Below are positions 50,335 to 59,099 of a stretch of DNA of 64,000 bases, one piece after another. Origin of the DNA: an uncultured Eubacterium sp. (lineage in GTDB: Bacteria > Bacillota > Clostridia > Oscillospirales > Acutalibacteraceae). The DNA lies in the NCBI GenBank assembly GCA_900539325.1, contig UQCC01000005.1:62001-126000 (forward strand), written 5' to 3'. The notes beneath the pieces were generated by a model that was given only the letters and a program-made list of their open reading frames with translations, did not search any database and was not told where the DNA came from. Numbering within the stretch: position 1 is the first letter of the stretch; each line of letters begins with the position of its first letter. The translations under genes were made by a program, and so were the position numbers.

Positions 50335-51592
50335 ACAAATCACCCAAATCCTGTTCCTTATCTTTTTTTCGTTTTCTGACAAAATAGGTGGCAACCGCTA
50401 TAACAACAACACCTGCCACTACGCCCGATTCAATATAAATCTTGCGTTCTGTTTTTTTGCTGTTTACAGAGAGATTTCCGCTTTTTACGCTTGACCACAA
50501 ATTGTTTTCAAGTTCAAGAATATTCTGCGGAAGATTTGAAAAAACCTCATTTTTAGGTGCAGGATCGGGATAAACCGCTTTATTGCCGTAAAGCGAACAT
50601 TCCTCGTTTTCCTGAACTGCCTTGTTTGCGGAAGCATAGAAAATATATTCCTCATTTGCAAGCGCAACCTCAGGTTCCTGCATAAAGTTTATAAACGCTT
50701 CTGCACCTTTTTTGTTCTGTGTGCATTTTGGAATACAAAAAGCATCATAAAAAGCATTTACGCCCTCTTTTGGATAAGCAAAGCCCAAATCGGGATTATT
50801 CTCATTCATAAGAACATAATCGCCGACATAATAGGTCGCAAATGCGTACTCGCCCGATTCCATAAGGTTGAACACCTCGTCCATAACATAAACGGGATTA
50901 ACCTTATCTTTTTGCTCGGCAAGGAGTTTTGCGGCGTCCACCCAATCCTGCTCGTTTTGAGTGTTCAGGCTTTGACCCAACAGTTTTTGAGCAATGGCAA
51001 ACGCATCACGACTGTTGTTGAACATCAACACCTTACCCTTGTACTGCTCATCCCACAAGACTTTCCAAGAATCAGGCTTTTCTTTAACCAACTTCTTATT
51101 ATATATAAGAACGGTATAGCCTGTGTTAAAGCAAACAGAATACTTCTGTTGAGGGTCAAACGGAAGATTTAAGCAATCCTCACGCATATACTTCATATTC
51201 GGAATATTTGAATAATCAAGCGGAAGAAGCATATCTTCGTCAATAAGACGCTCAACCATATAATCAGACGGAGTGATTACATCATAAGAAACGCCACCGC
51301 CCGAAAGTTTGGAATACATATTCTCGTTTGATTCAAAATTGGTATAATTGACTTTTGCACCCGTAAGTTTTTCAAACTCACGGACAACATCCATTGAGCC
51401 TTCTCCGCCGTCGGAAATATACTCGCCCCAATTGTACACATTGACAGTTGTGCCCTGAAGTCCGAGCGACTTATAATAAGCCTTTTGCTCATCGGAAAAA
51501 TAATTCTCATCGGCATAGGCTGTGACATTCATAAGCGGCAAAGCACACACAAGGCACATAAGGAAAGCAACAATTCTTTTAAATTTAATCAT
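50327..51592 (-). CDS. potD: Spermidine/putrescine ABC transporter substrate-binding protein with C-terminal membrane anchor
   Basis: A 421-residue PotD-family binding protein. The signal peptide (MIKFKRIVAFLMCLVCALPL) appears to be cleaved after AYA; no lipobox is seen. The mature part shows the family patterns VNVYNWGEYISDG, YDVITPSDYMVERLI, and FDPQQKYSVCFNTGYTVLIYN. After the binding domain come a predicted membrane span (about 390-406, VVAGVVVIAVATYFV) and a charged tail. So the protein is probably held at the membrane by its C-terminus rather than by a lipid, which is unusual. Its start overlaps the potC stop by 4 bases. Confidence 0.9.
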   Translation of the reverse strand: MIKFKRIVAFLMCLVCALPLMNVTAYADENYFSDEQKAYYKSLGLQGTTVNVYNWGEYISDGGEGSMDVVREFEKLTGAKVNYTNFESNENMYSKLSGGGVSYDVITPSDYMVERLIDEDMLLPLDYSNIPNMKYMREDCLNLPFDPQQKYSVCFNTGYTVLIYNKKLVKEKPDSWKVLWDEQYKGKVLMFNNSRDAFAIAQKLLGQSLNTQNEQDWVDAAKLLAEQKDKVNPVYVMDEVFNLMESGEYAFATYYVGDYVLMNENNPDLGFAYPKEGVNAFYDAFCIPKCTQNKKGAEAFINFMQEPEVALANEEYIFYASANKAVQENEECSLYGNKAVYPDPAPKNEVFSNLPQNILELENNLWSSVKSGNLSVNSKKTERKIYIESGVVAGVVVIAVATYFVRKRKKDKEQDLGDLYE

Positions 51593-52404
51593 TTTGCCGC
51601 CTCCTTTTTTTCTGCCCTTGTTTGTGCGACATTCATAAAAATCAAAAGCACAAGAATGACAAGGAACATAAGGGTTGACAATGCAAACATATCGGGCTTT
51701 ACCCTCTTTTTGGTAAGAGAGAAAATATAAATCGGCAAGGTCTGGAATGACGGTCCGTTGGTGAAATACGAAATGATGAAATCATCAAGTGACAATGTGA
51801 ACGACATAATGCAACCTGTGATGATACCATTCATAATTTCAGGCATAACGACCTTCATAAAAGCCTTGAACGGTTTACAACCGAGGTCTACCGCCGCTTC
51901 GTAGACATTCATATCGAACTGACGAAGTTTTGGCATAACATTCAAAATAACATACGGCAAACAGAATGTAACATGGGCAATGAGAAGTGTAGTGAAACCG
52001 AGCACCTCTTTTACATTGACAAGTGCACCGACAAATACAAACAAAAGCATCATTGAGATACCTGTTACAATTTCAGGATTCATCATAGGAATGTTTGTGA
52101 CATTCATCATTGTTTTTTTGTACAATCTGTTTTTCTGCATAAACAGACCAACCGAAGCCATAACACCAAGTACGGTGGAAACAACCATTGTTACAAGTGC
52201 AAGCAAAACAGTGTTTTTGAGTGCGTTCATAGCGGCTGTGTCGTGGAACATCTCACCCCACCACGAAGTTGAAAAGCCGTCCATAATATAGGTTGAAGAA
52301 CCCGAATTGAACGAAAACACGGTCATAACGGCAATAGGTGCGTACAGGAAAATGAATATGAGCACCATATAAAGTCTTGATGCAAGCGAAACCTTATTTT
52401 TCAT
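51589..52404 (-). CDS. potC: Spermidine/putrescine ABC transporter permease PotC
   Basis: A 271-residue permease with six membrane segments. The EAA loop contacting the ATPase reads EAAVDLGCKPFKAFMKVVMPEI, and TLSLDDFIISYFTNGP is typical of PotC. Start and stop overlap the neighbouring genes by 4 bases on each side. Confidence 0.93.
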   Translation of the reverse strand: MKNKVSLASRLYMVLIFIFLYAPIAVMTVFSFNSGSSTYIMDGFSTSWWGEMFHDTAAMNALKNTVLLALVTMVVSTVLGVMASVGLFMQKNRLYKKTMMNVTNIPMMNPEIVTGISMMLLFVFVGALVNVKEVLGFTTLLIAHVTFCLPYVILNVMPKLRQFDMNVYEAAVDLGCKPFKAFMKVVMPEIMNGIITGCIMSFTLSLDDFIISYFTNGPSFQTLPIYIFSLTKKRVKPDMFALSTLMFLVILVLLIFMNVAQTRAEKKEAAK

Positions 52405-53228
52405 ATAACGACACCTCCGTCCTGTGTGCCGTCATCAAAGTAATTCATTACTCCGAGGCATACGAAAATCAAAATCATAAGAACAAAACTGAGTGCCGCA
52501 CCGAGATGATAGTTATTTGCCGATTGGAACTGAGTTTCGATAACATCGCCGATAAGAACAATCTGACCGCCGCCGAGTTTTTGTGTGATGTAGAAAGTTG
52601 AAACGCAAGGCACAAACACCATTGTAATGCCTGACAAAAGACCCGGTAACGACAAAGGCAAAATTACTCTTTTGAAGGTTGTTATTCTGCCGGAGCCCAA
52701 ATCGTGAGCCGCCTCAACAAGCGAATTGTCAAGTTTTGAAAGAACGGTATAAATCGGCAAAATCATATAAGGCAGGAAATTATAAACCATACCGAAAATT
52801 ACCGCACCGCCTGTATTAATCATATGAACACTCTTTAATCCGAGAGTGTTGAGCAAGCTGTTCACTACTCCGCTGTCGCCCAAAATAGTCATAAGACTGT
52901 ATGTGCGGATAAGGAAATTCATCCACATCGGGAGCATAACAAGGAGCACCATCGTTCTTTGAGTGTTAACGCTGTGCTTTGAAAGAGCATAGGCAAACGG
53001 ATAACCGATAAACACGCAAATAACCGTTGCCGCCAAGCCATAAAGAACCGACAACAAAATTGTCGGAAAATAATTTTTTATCTGTGCAATATTTGAAAAA
53101 GTGAACGCACCTGTTTTATCGGTGAAAGCATAGAACACAACCATAACAAGCGGAACGATGATAAAAAGCACAGACCAAAGCAAATAGGGCTTATCAAGCA
53201 TTTTTTGAGAAAGACTACTCTTCTTCAT
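52401..53228 (-). CDS. potB: Spermidine/putrescine ABC transporter permease PotB
   Basis: A 275-residue permease with six membrane segments and the EAA loop EAAHDLGSGRITTFKRVILPLSLPG. The frame opens at 53297, but the ATG at 53228 has GGGAGGA upstream and gives the usual start (MKKSSLSQKMLDKPYLLWSVLF). It overlaps the potA end by 14 bases. Confidence 0.92.
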   Translation of the reverse strand: MKKSSLSQKMLDKPYLLWSVLFIIVPLVMVVFYAFTDKTGAFTFSNIAQIKNYFPTILLSVLYGLAATVICVFIGYPFAYALSKHSVNTQRTMVLLVMLPMWMNFLIRTYSLMTILGDSGVVNSLLNTLGLKSVHMINTGGAVIFGMVYNFLPYMILPIYTVLSKLDNSLVEAAHDLGSGRITTFKRVILPLSLPGLLSGITMVFVPCVSTFYITQKLGGGQIVLIGDVIETQFQSANNYHLGAALSFVLMILIFVCLGVMNYFDDGTQDGGVVI

Positions 53229-54354
53229 TTTCGTCCTCCCAATTATATGACGCATCGGAAATATGGTCCATCTCGTCGGAGAATGATGAATAGTCACCGA
53301 ACTCGCCTGAATATTCGCTGCGTTTCATAATATGAATAGCATCAGGTTCGATGTGCATACCGATAGTGTCATCAACATGGATGTCGTCCCTTGTGGTTTG
53401 AATCATCCAAATAAAGCCGTTTACATCAACAAGAATTTCAAAATGAACACCCTTGAATGTTACGGAAGTTACCTTACCTGTAAGAGAAGCCTGTGTGCCC
53501 GGTTCCCTGATCAAAATATCTTCAGGACGAACAACAGCCTCTACGAATTCGTTTTTGTCAAAGCCTTTATCAAGGCACTTGAACTTGACACCGCCAAAAG
53601 TTACAAGATAGTCTTCAAGCATAATTGCATCAACGATATTACTTTCGCCGATGAAGTCGGCTACAAAAGCGTTGACAGGCTCGTTATAAATATCTTCGGG
53701 AGTACCGATTTGCTGGATTTTACCCTTATCCATAACAACCACGGTATCGCTCATAGAGAGTGCTTCCTCTTGGTCGTGGGTAACATAAATAAAGGTTATG
53801 CCGAGTTCCTGCTGAATATTTTTGAGTTCTCGTTGCATATCTTTGCGAAGCTTTAAATCGAGTGCACCGAGCGGCTCGTCCAAAAGAAGAATATGCGGTT
53901 TGTTTGCAAGTGCTCTTGCAATGGCAACACGCTGCTGCTGACCGCCCGAAAGCGAGTTGATAGGACGCTTTTCAAAGCCTTTAAGGTTAACAAGTTTGAG
54001 CATATCGGCAACGATTTGACGAACCTCCTCTTTAGGCTTCTTTTGAAGCTGAGGTCCGAATGCTATATTTTCATATACATTCAAATGAGAAAAAAGAGCA
54101 TAACGCTGAAAGATGGTATTGACTCTACGCTTATGTGCAGGCAGGTCGTTGATGCGTTTACCCTCGAATATAATATCTCCGCTGTCCGGTTTGACAAAGC
54201 CGGCAATGGCACGAAGAGTTGTGGTTTTACCGCATCCTGATGGTCCTAACAGGGTTATAAACTCTTTTTCGTTGATGTATAAATTCAGATTTTCCAAAAC
54301 TGTGTTATCACCATAGCTCACGGTGATATTCTTCAAGTCAATAATCTTTTTCAA
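53215..54354 (-). CDS. potA: Spermidine/putrescine ABC transporter ATP-binding protein PotA
   Basis: A 379-residue ATPase driving polyamine uptake. It shows Walker A GPSGCGKTT (about residues 37-45), the signature LSGGQQQR, Walker B HILLLDEPLGALD, and the switch His in YVTHDQEEAL; a C-terminal TOBE-like domain follows. The last about 20 residues are acidic. The start codon is TTG at 54354 with GAGGAAG upstream; there is no ATG in place. It is the first gene of potABCD. Confidence 0.95.
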   Translation of the reverse strand: MKKIIDLKNITVSYGDNTVLENLNLYINEKEFITLLGPSGCGKTTTLRAIAGFVKPDSGDIIFEGKRINDLPAHKRRVNTIFQRYALFSHLNVYENIAFGPQLQKKPKEEVRQIVADMLKLVNLKGFEKRPINSLSGGQQQRVAIARALANKPHILLLDEPLGALDLKLRKDMQRELKNIQQELGITFIYVTHDQEEALSMSDTVVVMDKGKIQQIGTPEDIYNEPVNAFVADFIGESNIVDAIMLEDYLVTFGGVKFKCLDKGFDKNEFVEAVVRPEDILIREPGTQASLTGKVTSVTFKGVHFEILVDVNGFIWMIQTTRDDIHVDDTIGMHIEPDAIHIMKRSEYSGEFGDYSSFSDEMDHISDASYNWEDENEEE

Positions 54355-54437
54355 TTATGCACTTCCTCTTTATTGCAGGCGTTGGAAAGACTCACCAACC
54401 CCCTCACGATTTACAATTAAAAAATTGCATTAAGACA

Positions 54438-54466
54438 AATATATATTTTTTGTTTTATAATGTCAA
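54438..54466 (-). promoter_or_regulatory. Promoter of potABCD
   Basis: On the minus strand, TTGACA (54461-54466), a 17-base spacer and TATATT (54438-54443). The leader of about 75 bases has small hairpins but no riboswitch that I recognise. Confidence 0.65.
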
Positions 54467-54512
54467 TATATTTTTAAAAATAATGTCGAAAAAATATTGC
54501 TTCTTATTTAAT

Positions 54513-54624
54513 CCCTCAGCCGCACACAAGGTGCGACAGCTTTACTGCGTAGACGCCCCCTTTTGTCTGCGTTGCAGACATTTCCCCCGATTAACGGGGG
54601 AATCACCTTGCAACAAGAGGAGCC
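54513..54624 (-). repeat. Long-form dispersed palindromic repeat (copy 2)
   Basis: Second copy of the composite element of 6396-6502; positions 54531-54609 equal 6411-6489 exactly. It starts 8 bases after the dpaB stop and separates dpaB from the pot operon promoter. Confidence 0.85.
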
Positions 54625-54632
54625 TTAATGGA

Positions 54633-55193
54633 CTAAAGAATTGGGTTGAACTGCACGCCGTCAACTGCACACTTGATTGTGCCCTCCACTTTTGAAAAAT
54701 CGCAGACTAAAGAACGAGGCTTTTCGCAAGGATTATCGAGTGCCATAGGAACGAAATAGAAATTTCGATTGTTCATAAGGATACCGATATTTTTTGCCGA
54801 AGCACCGAGAGCGTCATTTGTTGAAACACCGATAACAACAGGCTTGTCGTTGCGGAGATGCGATTTTACCGCCATTGTGACGGGAGTGTCGTTTATACCG
54901 TTTGCAAGTTTTGCGAGTGTGTTGGAAGTACACGGAACAACACACAGCACATCAAACATATGCTTCGGTCCAATCGGTTCGGCAGAATCAATGGTTGAAA
55001 TTATCTCTCTGCCGCAGATTGAAGCGACCTTCTCCCTCACATCTTTAGCATTTCCGAATCTTGTGTCAATATTATAAGCGTTGAACGACATAATCGGAGT
55101 GACAATGTGACCGCTGTCTGCAAGTGATTGCATAGCCTCAATGCTTTTTTTAAATGTACAAAACGAGCCTGTAAGGCAATATCCGATTTTCAC
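54633..55193 (-). CDS. dpaB: Dipicolinate synthase subunit B
   Basis: A 186-residue flavoprotein-like subunit (SpoVFB). With DpaA it makes dipicolinic acid, the main small molecule of the spore core. It shows KIGYCLTGSFCTFKK at the start, the SAEPIGPKHMFDVLCVVPCTSNTLAKLANGI region of this family, and PVVIGVSTNDALGASAKNIG. The start is GTG at 55193 with GGGGGTG upstream, overlapping the dpaA stop by 4 bases. Confidence 0.94.
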   Translation of the reverse strand: MKIGYCLTGSFCTFKKSIEAMQSLADSGHIVTPIMSFNAYNIDTRFGNAKDVREKVASICGREIISTIDSAEPIGPKHMFDVLCVVPCTSNTLAKLANGINDTPVTMAVKSHLRNDKPVVIGVSTNDALGASAKNIGILMNNRNFYFVPMALDNPCEKPRSLVCDFSKVEGTIKCAVDGVQFNPIL

Positions 55194-55903
55194 AGTTTCA
55201 CCCCCATATGTTCAATTACTGCTTTTGCAACAGTTTTTCCTGCTGATTTTGGCGAATATTTAGCAGGGAGTCCTCTTGCCACAATCAAATTCAGTCCGAG
55301 TGATTCGGCAAAATGCACATCAATTCCACCCGGAAATGATGCCAAATCAACAAGCAACGCATCCTTTTTGAACAAGCGAAGTTCCCTTTCGTTGATTATC
55401 GGATGAGGTACTGTGTTGAACACAAAATCAAAATCGTTTTGTTGTGCAAGTTCATCAAGGGTTACGGCCAAAGCACCGTTCATTTCAGCCGTTGTTCGCT
55501 GAACACCGTTTCGTGCACAAACGGTTATGTGCGATGTATACGGAGTTAAAAATCTATGGAGAGCTTTTGCGATTCTGCCGTAGCCGAGAATAAGAATGTT
55601 TGAATTAACAAGGCTCAAATCGCTGCTTTGGCAAGCAATACACACAGCCGCTTCAGCCGTATAAAAAGCATTTTCGGCTGCAAAGCGTTCATCTTTTGTA
55701 TAATCAAAAACATTGTCGCCCGAAACATTTCCCGCACAAATGTGAAAATCTCTGTAAGCATCAAGGCTTGGCGGATTTACGCCTGTCAGAACAAAGTCGG
55801 CTTTTGAAAGATTATCAACAGCCTTATACCCAAACTTTTGAAGATAATCGCACGCATAAGCTACCCTTTTATCGTCAAAAGACGCAACATAAAAATTTGT
55901 CAT
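55190..55903 (-). CDS. dpaA: Dipicolinate synthase subunit A
   Basis: A 237-residue SpoVFA. The NAD-binding domain is clear (SNILILGYGRIAKALHRFL, about residues 105-123) and the C-terminal part is conserved (NTVPHPIINERELRLFKKDALLVDLASFPGGIDVHFAE; ARGLPAKYSPKSAGKTVAKAV). It is about 60 residues shorter than the B. subtilis protein, the loss falling in the N-terminal domain. A GTG at 55915 is in frame, but the ATG at 55903 has AGGTGG 8 bases upstream. Confidence 0.91.
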   Translation of the reverse strand: MTNFYVASFDDKRVAYACDYLQKFGYKAVDNLSKADFVLTGVNPPSLDAYRDFHICAGNVSGDNVFDYTKDERFAAENAFYTAEAAVCIACQSSDLSLVNSNILILGYGRIAKALHRFLTPYTSHITVCARNGVQRTTAEMNGALAVTLDELAQQNDFDFVFNTVPHPIINERELRLFKKDALLVDLASFPGGIDVHFAESLGLNLIVARGLPAKYSPKSAGKTVAKAVIEHMGVKL

Positions 55904-55921
55904 ATTTACTACCACCTTTTA

Positions 55922-55948
55922 TATTTTATGAAATAATATAAAAAGGGT
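55922..55948 (-). promoter_or_regulatory. Possible sigma-K promoter of dpaAB
   Basis: On the minus strand, AC (55947-55948), a 16-base spacer and CATAAAATA (55922-55930) fit the sigma-K pattern AC-N16/17-CATANNNTA. In B. subtilis the spoVF operon is sigma-K dependent. The leader would be only about 12 bases. Confidence 0.4.
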
Positions 55949-56013
55949 GTTTATTTTTTACAAATTAGGTAGTATAATAAAAAAGATAATATGATTAATC
56001 GGGAGGAATATCC

Positions 56014-57408
56014 TTGAAAAATATAGATGAATTACTCAAAGAGAGCAAAAAGATACATTTTATCGGCATTGGCGGTGCAGGAATGTGCCCTATTGCAGAG
56101 ATTTTATTATCCCTCGGATACGAATTGACAGGTTCGGACAACAACGACACCGAAACTTTCAGGCGAGTTGAAAAAGAGGGTGCAACGGTATTTTTGGGTC
56201 AGAAGCCCGAAAACATTGCCGACGACACGGAACTTGTTATATACACAAACGCAATCCTTGCAGGCAATGCGGAACTTGAATACGCAAAAGCAAACTTTCC
56301 TTGTTTTGAAAGAGCGGAAGCACTCGGTGCACTCAGCCGTATTTTTTCAAACTGCATAGGTGTTTGCGGTACTCACGGCAAAACAACAACAACATCAATG
56401 ATAACTCAAATTCTTATGGAAGCAGGTCTTGACCCGTCTGCTGTTATCGGCGGCAAGCTTCCTTTAATCAACGCATACGGCAGATACGGACACAGCCAAA
56501 ACTTTGTGTGCGAAAGCTGTGAATTCAACAACACATTTTTGCATATGAATCCCGATATGGCGGTTATACTCAACATTGACGAGGACCACCTCGACTTTTT
56601 CGGCAACCTTGACAACATCAAAAAGTCATTCAGAAAATTTGCCGAACTCACAACAAAAACAATCATTTATAACGGCGACGATGCAAACACGGTTGACACG
56701 CTCAAAGGCATTGAGGGCAAAAAGCTCATCTCTGTCGGCAGAAATGACGGCAACGAATGGGTGGCAAAGAATGTTGATGTTCCGGGCGGTTTTCACAGCG
56801 AATACGATGCCTACCACAACGGTGAATTTGTTGCACATGTTGTACTTTCCGTTCCGGGTGAGCACAATATTTTAAACTCGCTTTGTGCATTTGCGGCAGC
56901 ATACGAAAGCGGAGCCGAAATCGAAAAAATCCTTGAGGGACTTAAACACTTCGGCGGTGCGGCAAGAAGATTTGAAAAGCTCGGCACATACTGCGGAGTG
57001 ACCTTTGCAGACGACTACGCACACCACCCGGCAGAAATCAAAGTTACTCTTGAAGCTGCTAAAAAAATGGGATACAAACATGTTTGGGCAGTGCACCAGC
57101 CGTTTACATTTTCGAGAACTTCCCTGCTTCTTGATGATTTTGCAGAGGTTTTGCAAATTGCCGACAAGTGCGTGATAAGTGCGATTATGGGCAGCCGTGA
57201 AGTGAACACGATAGGAATAAAGGCAACAGACCTTTCAAGCAAAATTCCGGGTGCGGTTCAGCTTGACACATTTGAAGAAATTTGCGATTATGTATGCGAC
57301 AACGCAGAAAGCGGCGATTTGGTAATCACCCTTGGTTGCGGAGATGTGTACAAGGTTGCACGAATGATGTGTAAAAAACTAAAAGAAAGAGAAGAACAAA
57401 ATGCTTGA
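56014..57408 (+). CDS. murC: UDP-N-acetylmuramate-L-alanine ligase
   Basis: A 464-residue Mur ligase that adds L-alanine to UDP-MurNAc with ATP in peptidoglycan synthesis. It has the N-terminal UDP-binding HFIGIGGAGMCPIAEILLSLGY, the ATP-binding GVCGTHGKTTTTSM (about residues 118-131), the central LNIDEDHLDFF, and the C-terminal DDYAHHPAEIKVTL. Length is normal. The start is TTG with GGGAGGA 8 bases upstream. It is divergent from dpaAB and overlaps the GNAT gene by 8 bases. Confidence 0.96.
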   Translation: MKNIDELLKESKKIHFIGIGGAGMCPIAEILLSLGYELTGSDNNDTETFRRVEKEGATVFLGQKPENIADDTELVIYTNAILAGNAELEYAKANFPCFERAEALGALSRIFSNCIGVCGTHGKTTTTSMITQILMEAGLDPSAVIGGKLPLINAYGRYGHSQNFVCESCEFNNTFLHMNPDMAVILNIDEDHLDFFGNLDNIKKSFRKFAELTTKTIIYNGDDANTVDTLKGIEGKKLISVGRNDGNEWVAKNVDVPGGFHSEYDAYHNGEFVAHVVLSVPGEHNILNSLCAFAAAYESGAEIEKILEGLKHFGGAARRFEKLGTYCGVTFADDYAHHPAEIKVTLEAAKKMGYKHVWAVHQPFTFSRTSLLLDDFAEVLQIADKCVISAIMGSREVNTIGIKATDLSSKIPGAVQLDTFEEICDYVCDNAESGDLVITLGCGDVYKVARMMCKKLKEREEQNA

Positions 57409-57829
57409 ATTTAAGATAACCGACACAGCGACAGACGATTCAAAATTCATCAGATTCACTGTATTTTGTGATGAACAGGGCGTAATAAAAAACCACGAAT
57501 TAGATAATTTTGACACAAACAAAGAAGCAAAGCACATTGTAATGTATGATGACGGCAAGCCGATTGCTACATCAAGATTTTACAAAGAGCACGGCGACAC
57601 CTGGCACGCAGGCAGAATTGCGGTAATCAAGGAATACCGTGGCACAGGCTGTGGCAGAAAGGTGCTTGAAAAAGCCGAGGAGGAAATGAAAAAGCTCGGT
57701 GCGACTGAAAGTTTTATTTCTGCACAAACACAGGCTCAAGGCTTTTATGAGGCTCTCGGCTACAAGGCATACGGCGATGTTTATCCGGAAGAGGACATAC
57801 CGCACATTGCAATGAAAAAAGAATTGTAA
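57401..57829 (+). CDS. GNAT-family N-acetyltransferase
   Basis: A 142-residue acetyltransferase with the acetyl-CoA-binding motif GRIAVIKEYRGTGCGRKVLEKAEEEMKKLG (about residues 68-98) and the QAQGFYEALGYKAYGDVYPEEDIPHIAMKKEL ending typical of the ElaA/YjcF-like group. The substrate is unknown. It overlaps murC, so the two are probably translated together. Confidence 0.9.
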   Translation: MLEFKITDTATDDSKFIRFTVFCDEQGVIKNHELDNFDTNKEAKHIVMYDDGKPIATSRFYKEHGDTWHAGRIAVIKEYRGTGCGRKVLEKAEEEMKKLGATESFISAQTQAQGFYEALGYKAYGDVYPEEDIPHIAMKKEL

Positions 57830-57837
57830 GACAAGAA

Positions 57838-57867
57838 AAAAAACACCGATTTTGTCGGTGTTTTTTT
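57838..57867. terminator. Bidirectional terminator between the GNAT gene and the PTS-like gene
   Basis: Stem AACACCGA / TCGGTGTT with a T run on both strands; it serves murC-GNAT and probably the converging gene. Confidence 0.88.
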
Positions 57868-57873
57868 ATATTA

Positions 57874-57886
57874 GGCGAACACAGTT
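57874..57886. repeat. Half copy of the GCGAACTGTGTTCGC repeat
   Basis: GGCGAACACAGTT matches the inverse of half the unit at 11133-11154 and ends at the stop codon of the PTS-like gene. Confidence 0.4.
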
Positions 57887-57887
57887 T

Positions 57888-59099
57888 CTAAAAATATTCT
57901 TTTAATAAATTATAATCATTATCTATGAGAATGACGGTGTTTTGGCGGATTTCGCAATCAACCTTTAGAATATCGATAAGGTTGGGGTTGCGAACGGTCA
58001 AAACACCGTTTTCGAGATTTTCTATATTTCGCTCTCCGCCGAGAGATTTTACAAGTCGGCGAACTTCTTTGGGATAGTATTTTTGATTATCCATATCGAA
58101 CTTGGCAACAACAATTTGAACAACAAAATACATAAGCACGGCAAGGACAAAACCGACAAGAAGAAAATATCCGATACTTCTGCCGTATCTAAAAAGATTA
58201 AACACAGAAGCGAAAGAGTTGAATCCTATGCGAATATCCACAAGAGAAGCAACAAAGTACCCCACACCGCCGACAAAAACAAATCCGGCAAAAATCAGCG
58301 GATTATAGAAAAGCAGAAAAACAAGGAGCAAAGTATTATCTCCGAAAATCACGGACAAAACACACGGAAGTAAAAAAGAAAAGAAATAGCGCTTGCTTGT
58401 TTTTTTGAACAACGCAACAGCAGTACCGAGTGCAAGGAAAATATTTACAAAATACTTACCCGTGAGATAATCGGCAACCGATGACAACGGATTTTTTATA
58501 TCGGCAAGGAAAATCTTTTGCACTCCCGATACGATTTTGCCGCCGACAAGGGTTGCCGCACTGCAATCGGTGTTATAAACCAAATCCGAAAAGAAATTAC
58601 CGAAAAGCGGAGTATAGACCCCGTTTAATATTCCGAAAAGCACTGCCCTGCCCTTGATTAAGTAAGCAAAATTTTTTACATACATTTGAAGCGGCTCATC
58701 AAGCAAGCCGAACACAAGACCAACAACAACGCCCGAAAGTGCCGAGGTGATAACCAGATATTCAAAATCGAGGTTTTTGCCGAGCATAACTAAAAGCACA
58801 GTCAAAACCGTACTCATAACAAAGCCCAAAGGGTGGGCCGTCACCAAATAAAATACGGCGTTAACGCTCAATATCGAAAGTGAAACGGCAAAACTTTTTG
58901 CAGACTCCTTATATTCGTAAAAGGCAACAAAAGCACTGCAAGCGGCTGACCACAACAGCGAAGCAAAAGCCTCCGTATCAATATTTAACTTTGGTAAAAC
59001 AAGTGCAAAAATATGCACGGCTGTCATATAAACCGAAAGTACGGCAACAGGATATTTAAGGCGTGTAATCAATCTGTCTTTAGATGTAAAAATATTCAT
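57888..59099 (-). CDS. Membrane protein resembling a PTS EIICB permease but lacking catalytic residues
   Basis: A protein of about 403 residues. Residues 1-335 have about ten membrane segments whose second half follows the glucose-type EIIC pattern: FGILNGVYTPLFGN like the GLxNRxxxPxGLHH region, and YFVASLVDIRIGFNSFASVFN like the loop after the substrate site. Residues about 344-403 resemble an EIIB domain (EVRRLVKSLGGERNIENLENG). The expected phosphorylated Cys is Gly365, and the substrate motif GITEP reads GDNTL (253-257). So it should not work as a PTS permease. The frame opens at a TTG (59135) without a ribosome binding site; the ATG at 59099 is preferred. This assignment is by eye. Confidence 0.6.
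   Translation of the reverse strand: MNIFTSKDRLITRLKYPVAVLSVYMTAVHIFALVLPKLNIDTEAFASLLWSAACSAFVAFYEYKESAKSFAVSLSILSVNAVFYLVTAHPLGFVMSTVLTVLLVMLGKNLDFEYLVITSALSGVVVGLVFGLLDEPLQMYVKNFAYLIKGRAVLFGILNGVYTPLFGNFFSDLVYNTDCSAATLVGGKIVSGVQKIFLADIKNPLSSVADYLTGKYFVNIFLALGTAVALFKKTSKRYFFSFLLPCVLSVIFGDNTLLLVFLLFYNPLIFAGFVFVGGVGYFVASLVDIRIGFNSFASVFNLFRYGRSIGYFLLVGFVLAVLMYFVVQIVVAKFDMDNQKYYPKEVRRLVKSLGGERNIENLENGVLTVRNPNLIDILKVDCEIRQNTVILIDNDYNLLKEYF

Noticed and set aside
54355..54437. A riboswitch in the potA leader.
   Set aside because: Only small weak hairpins are present, and no conserved riboswitch core can be recognised.
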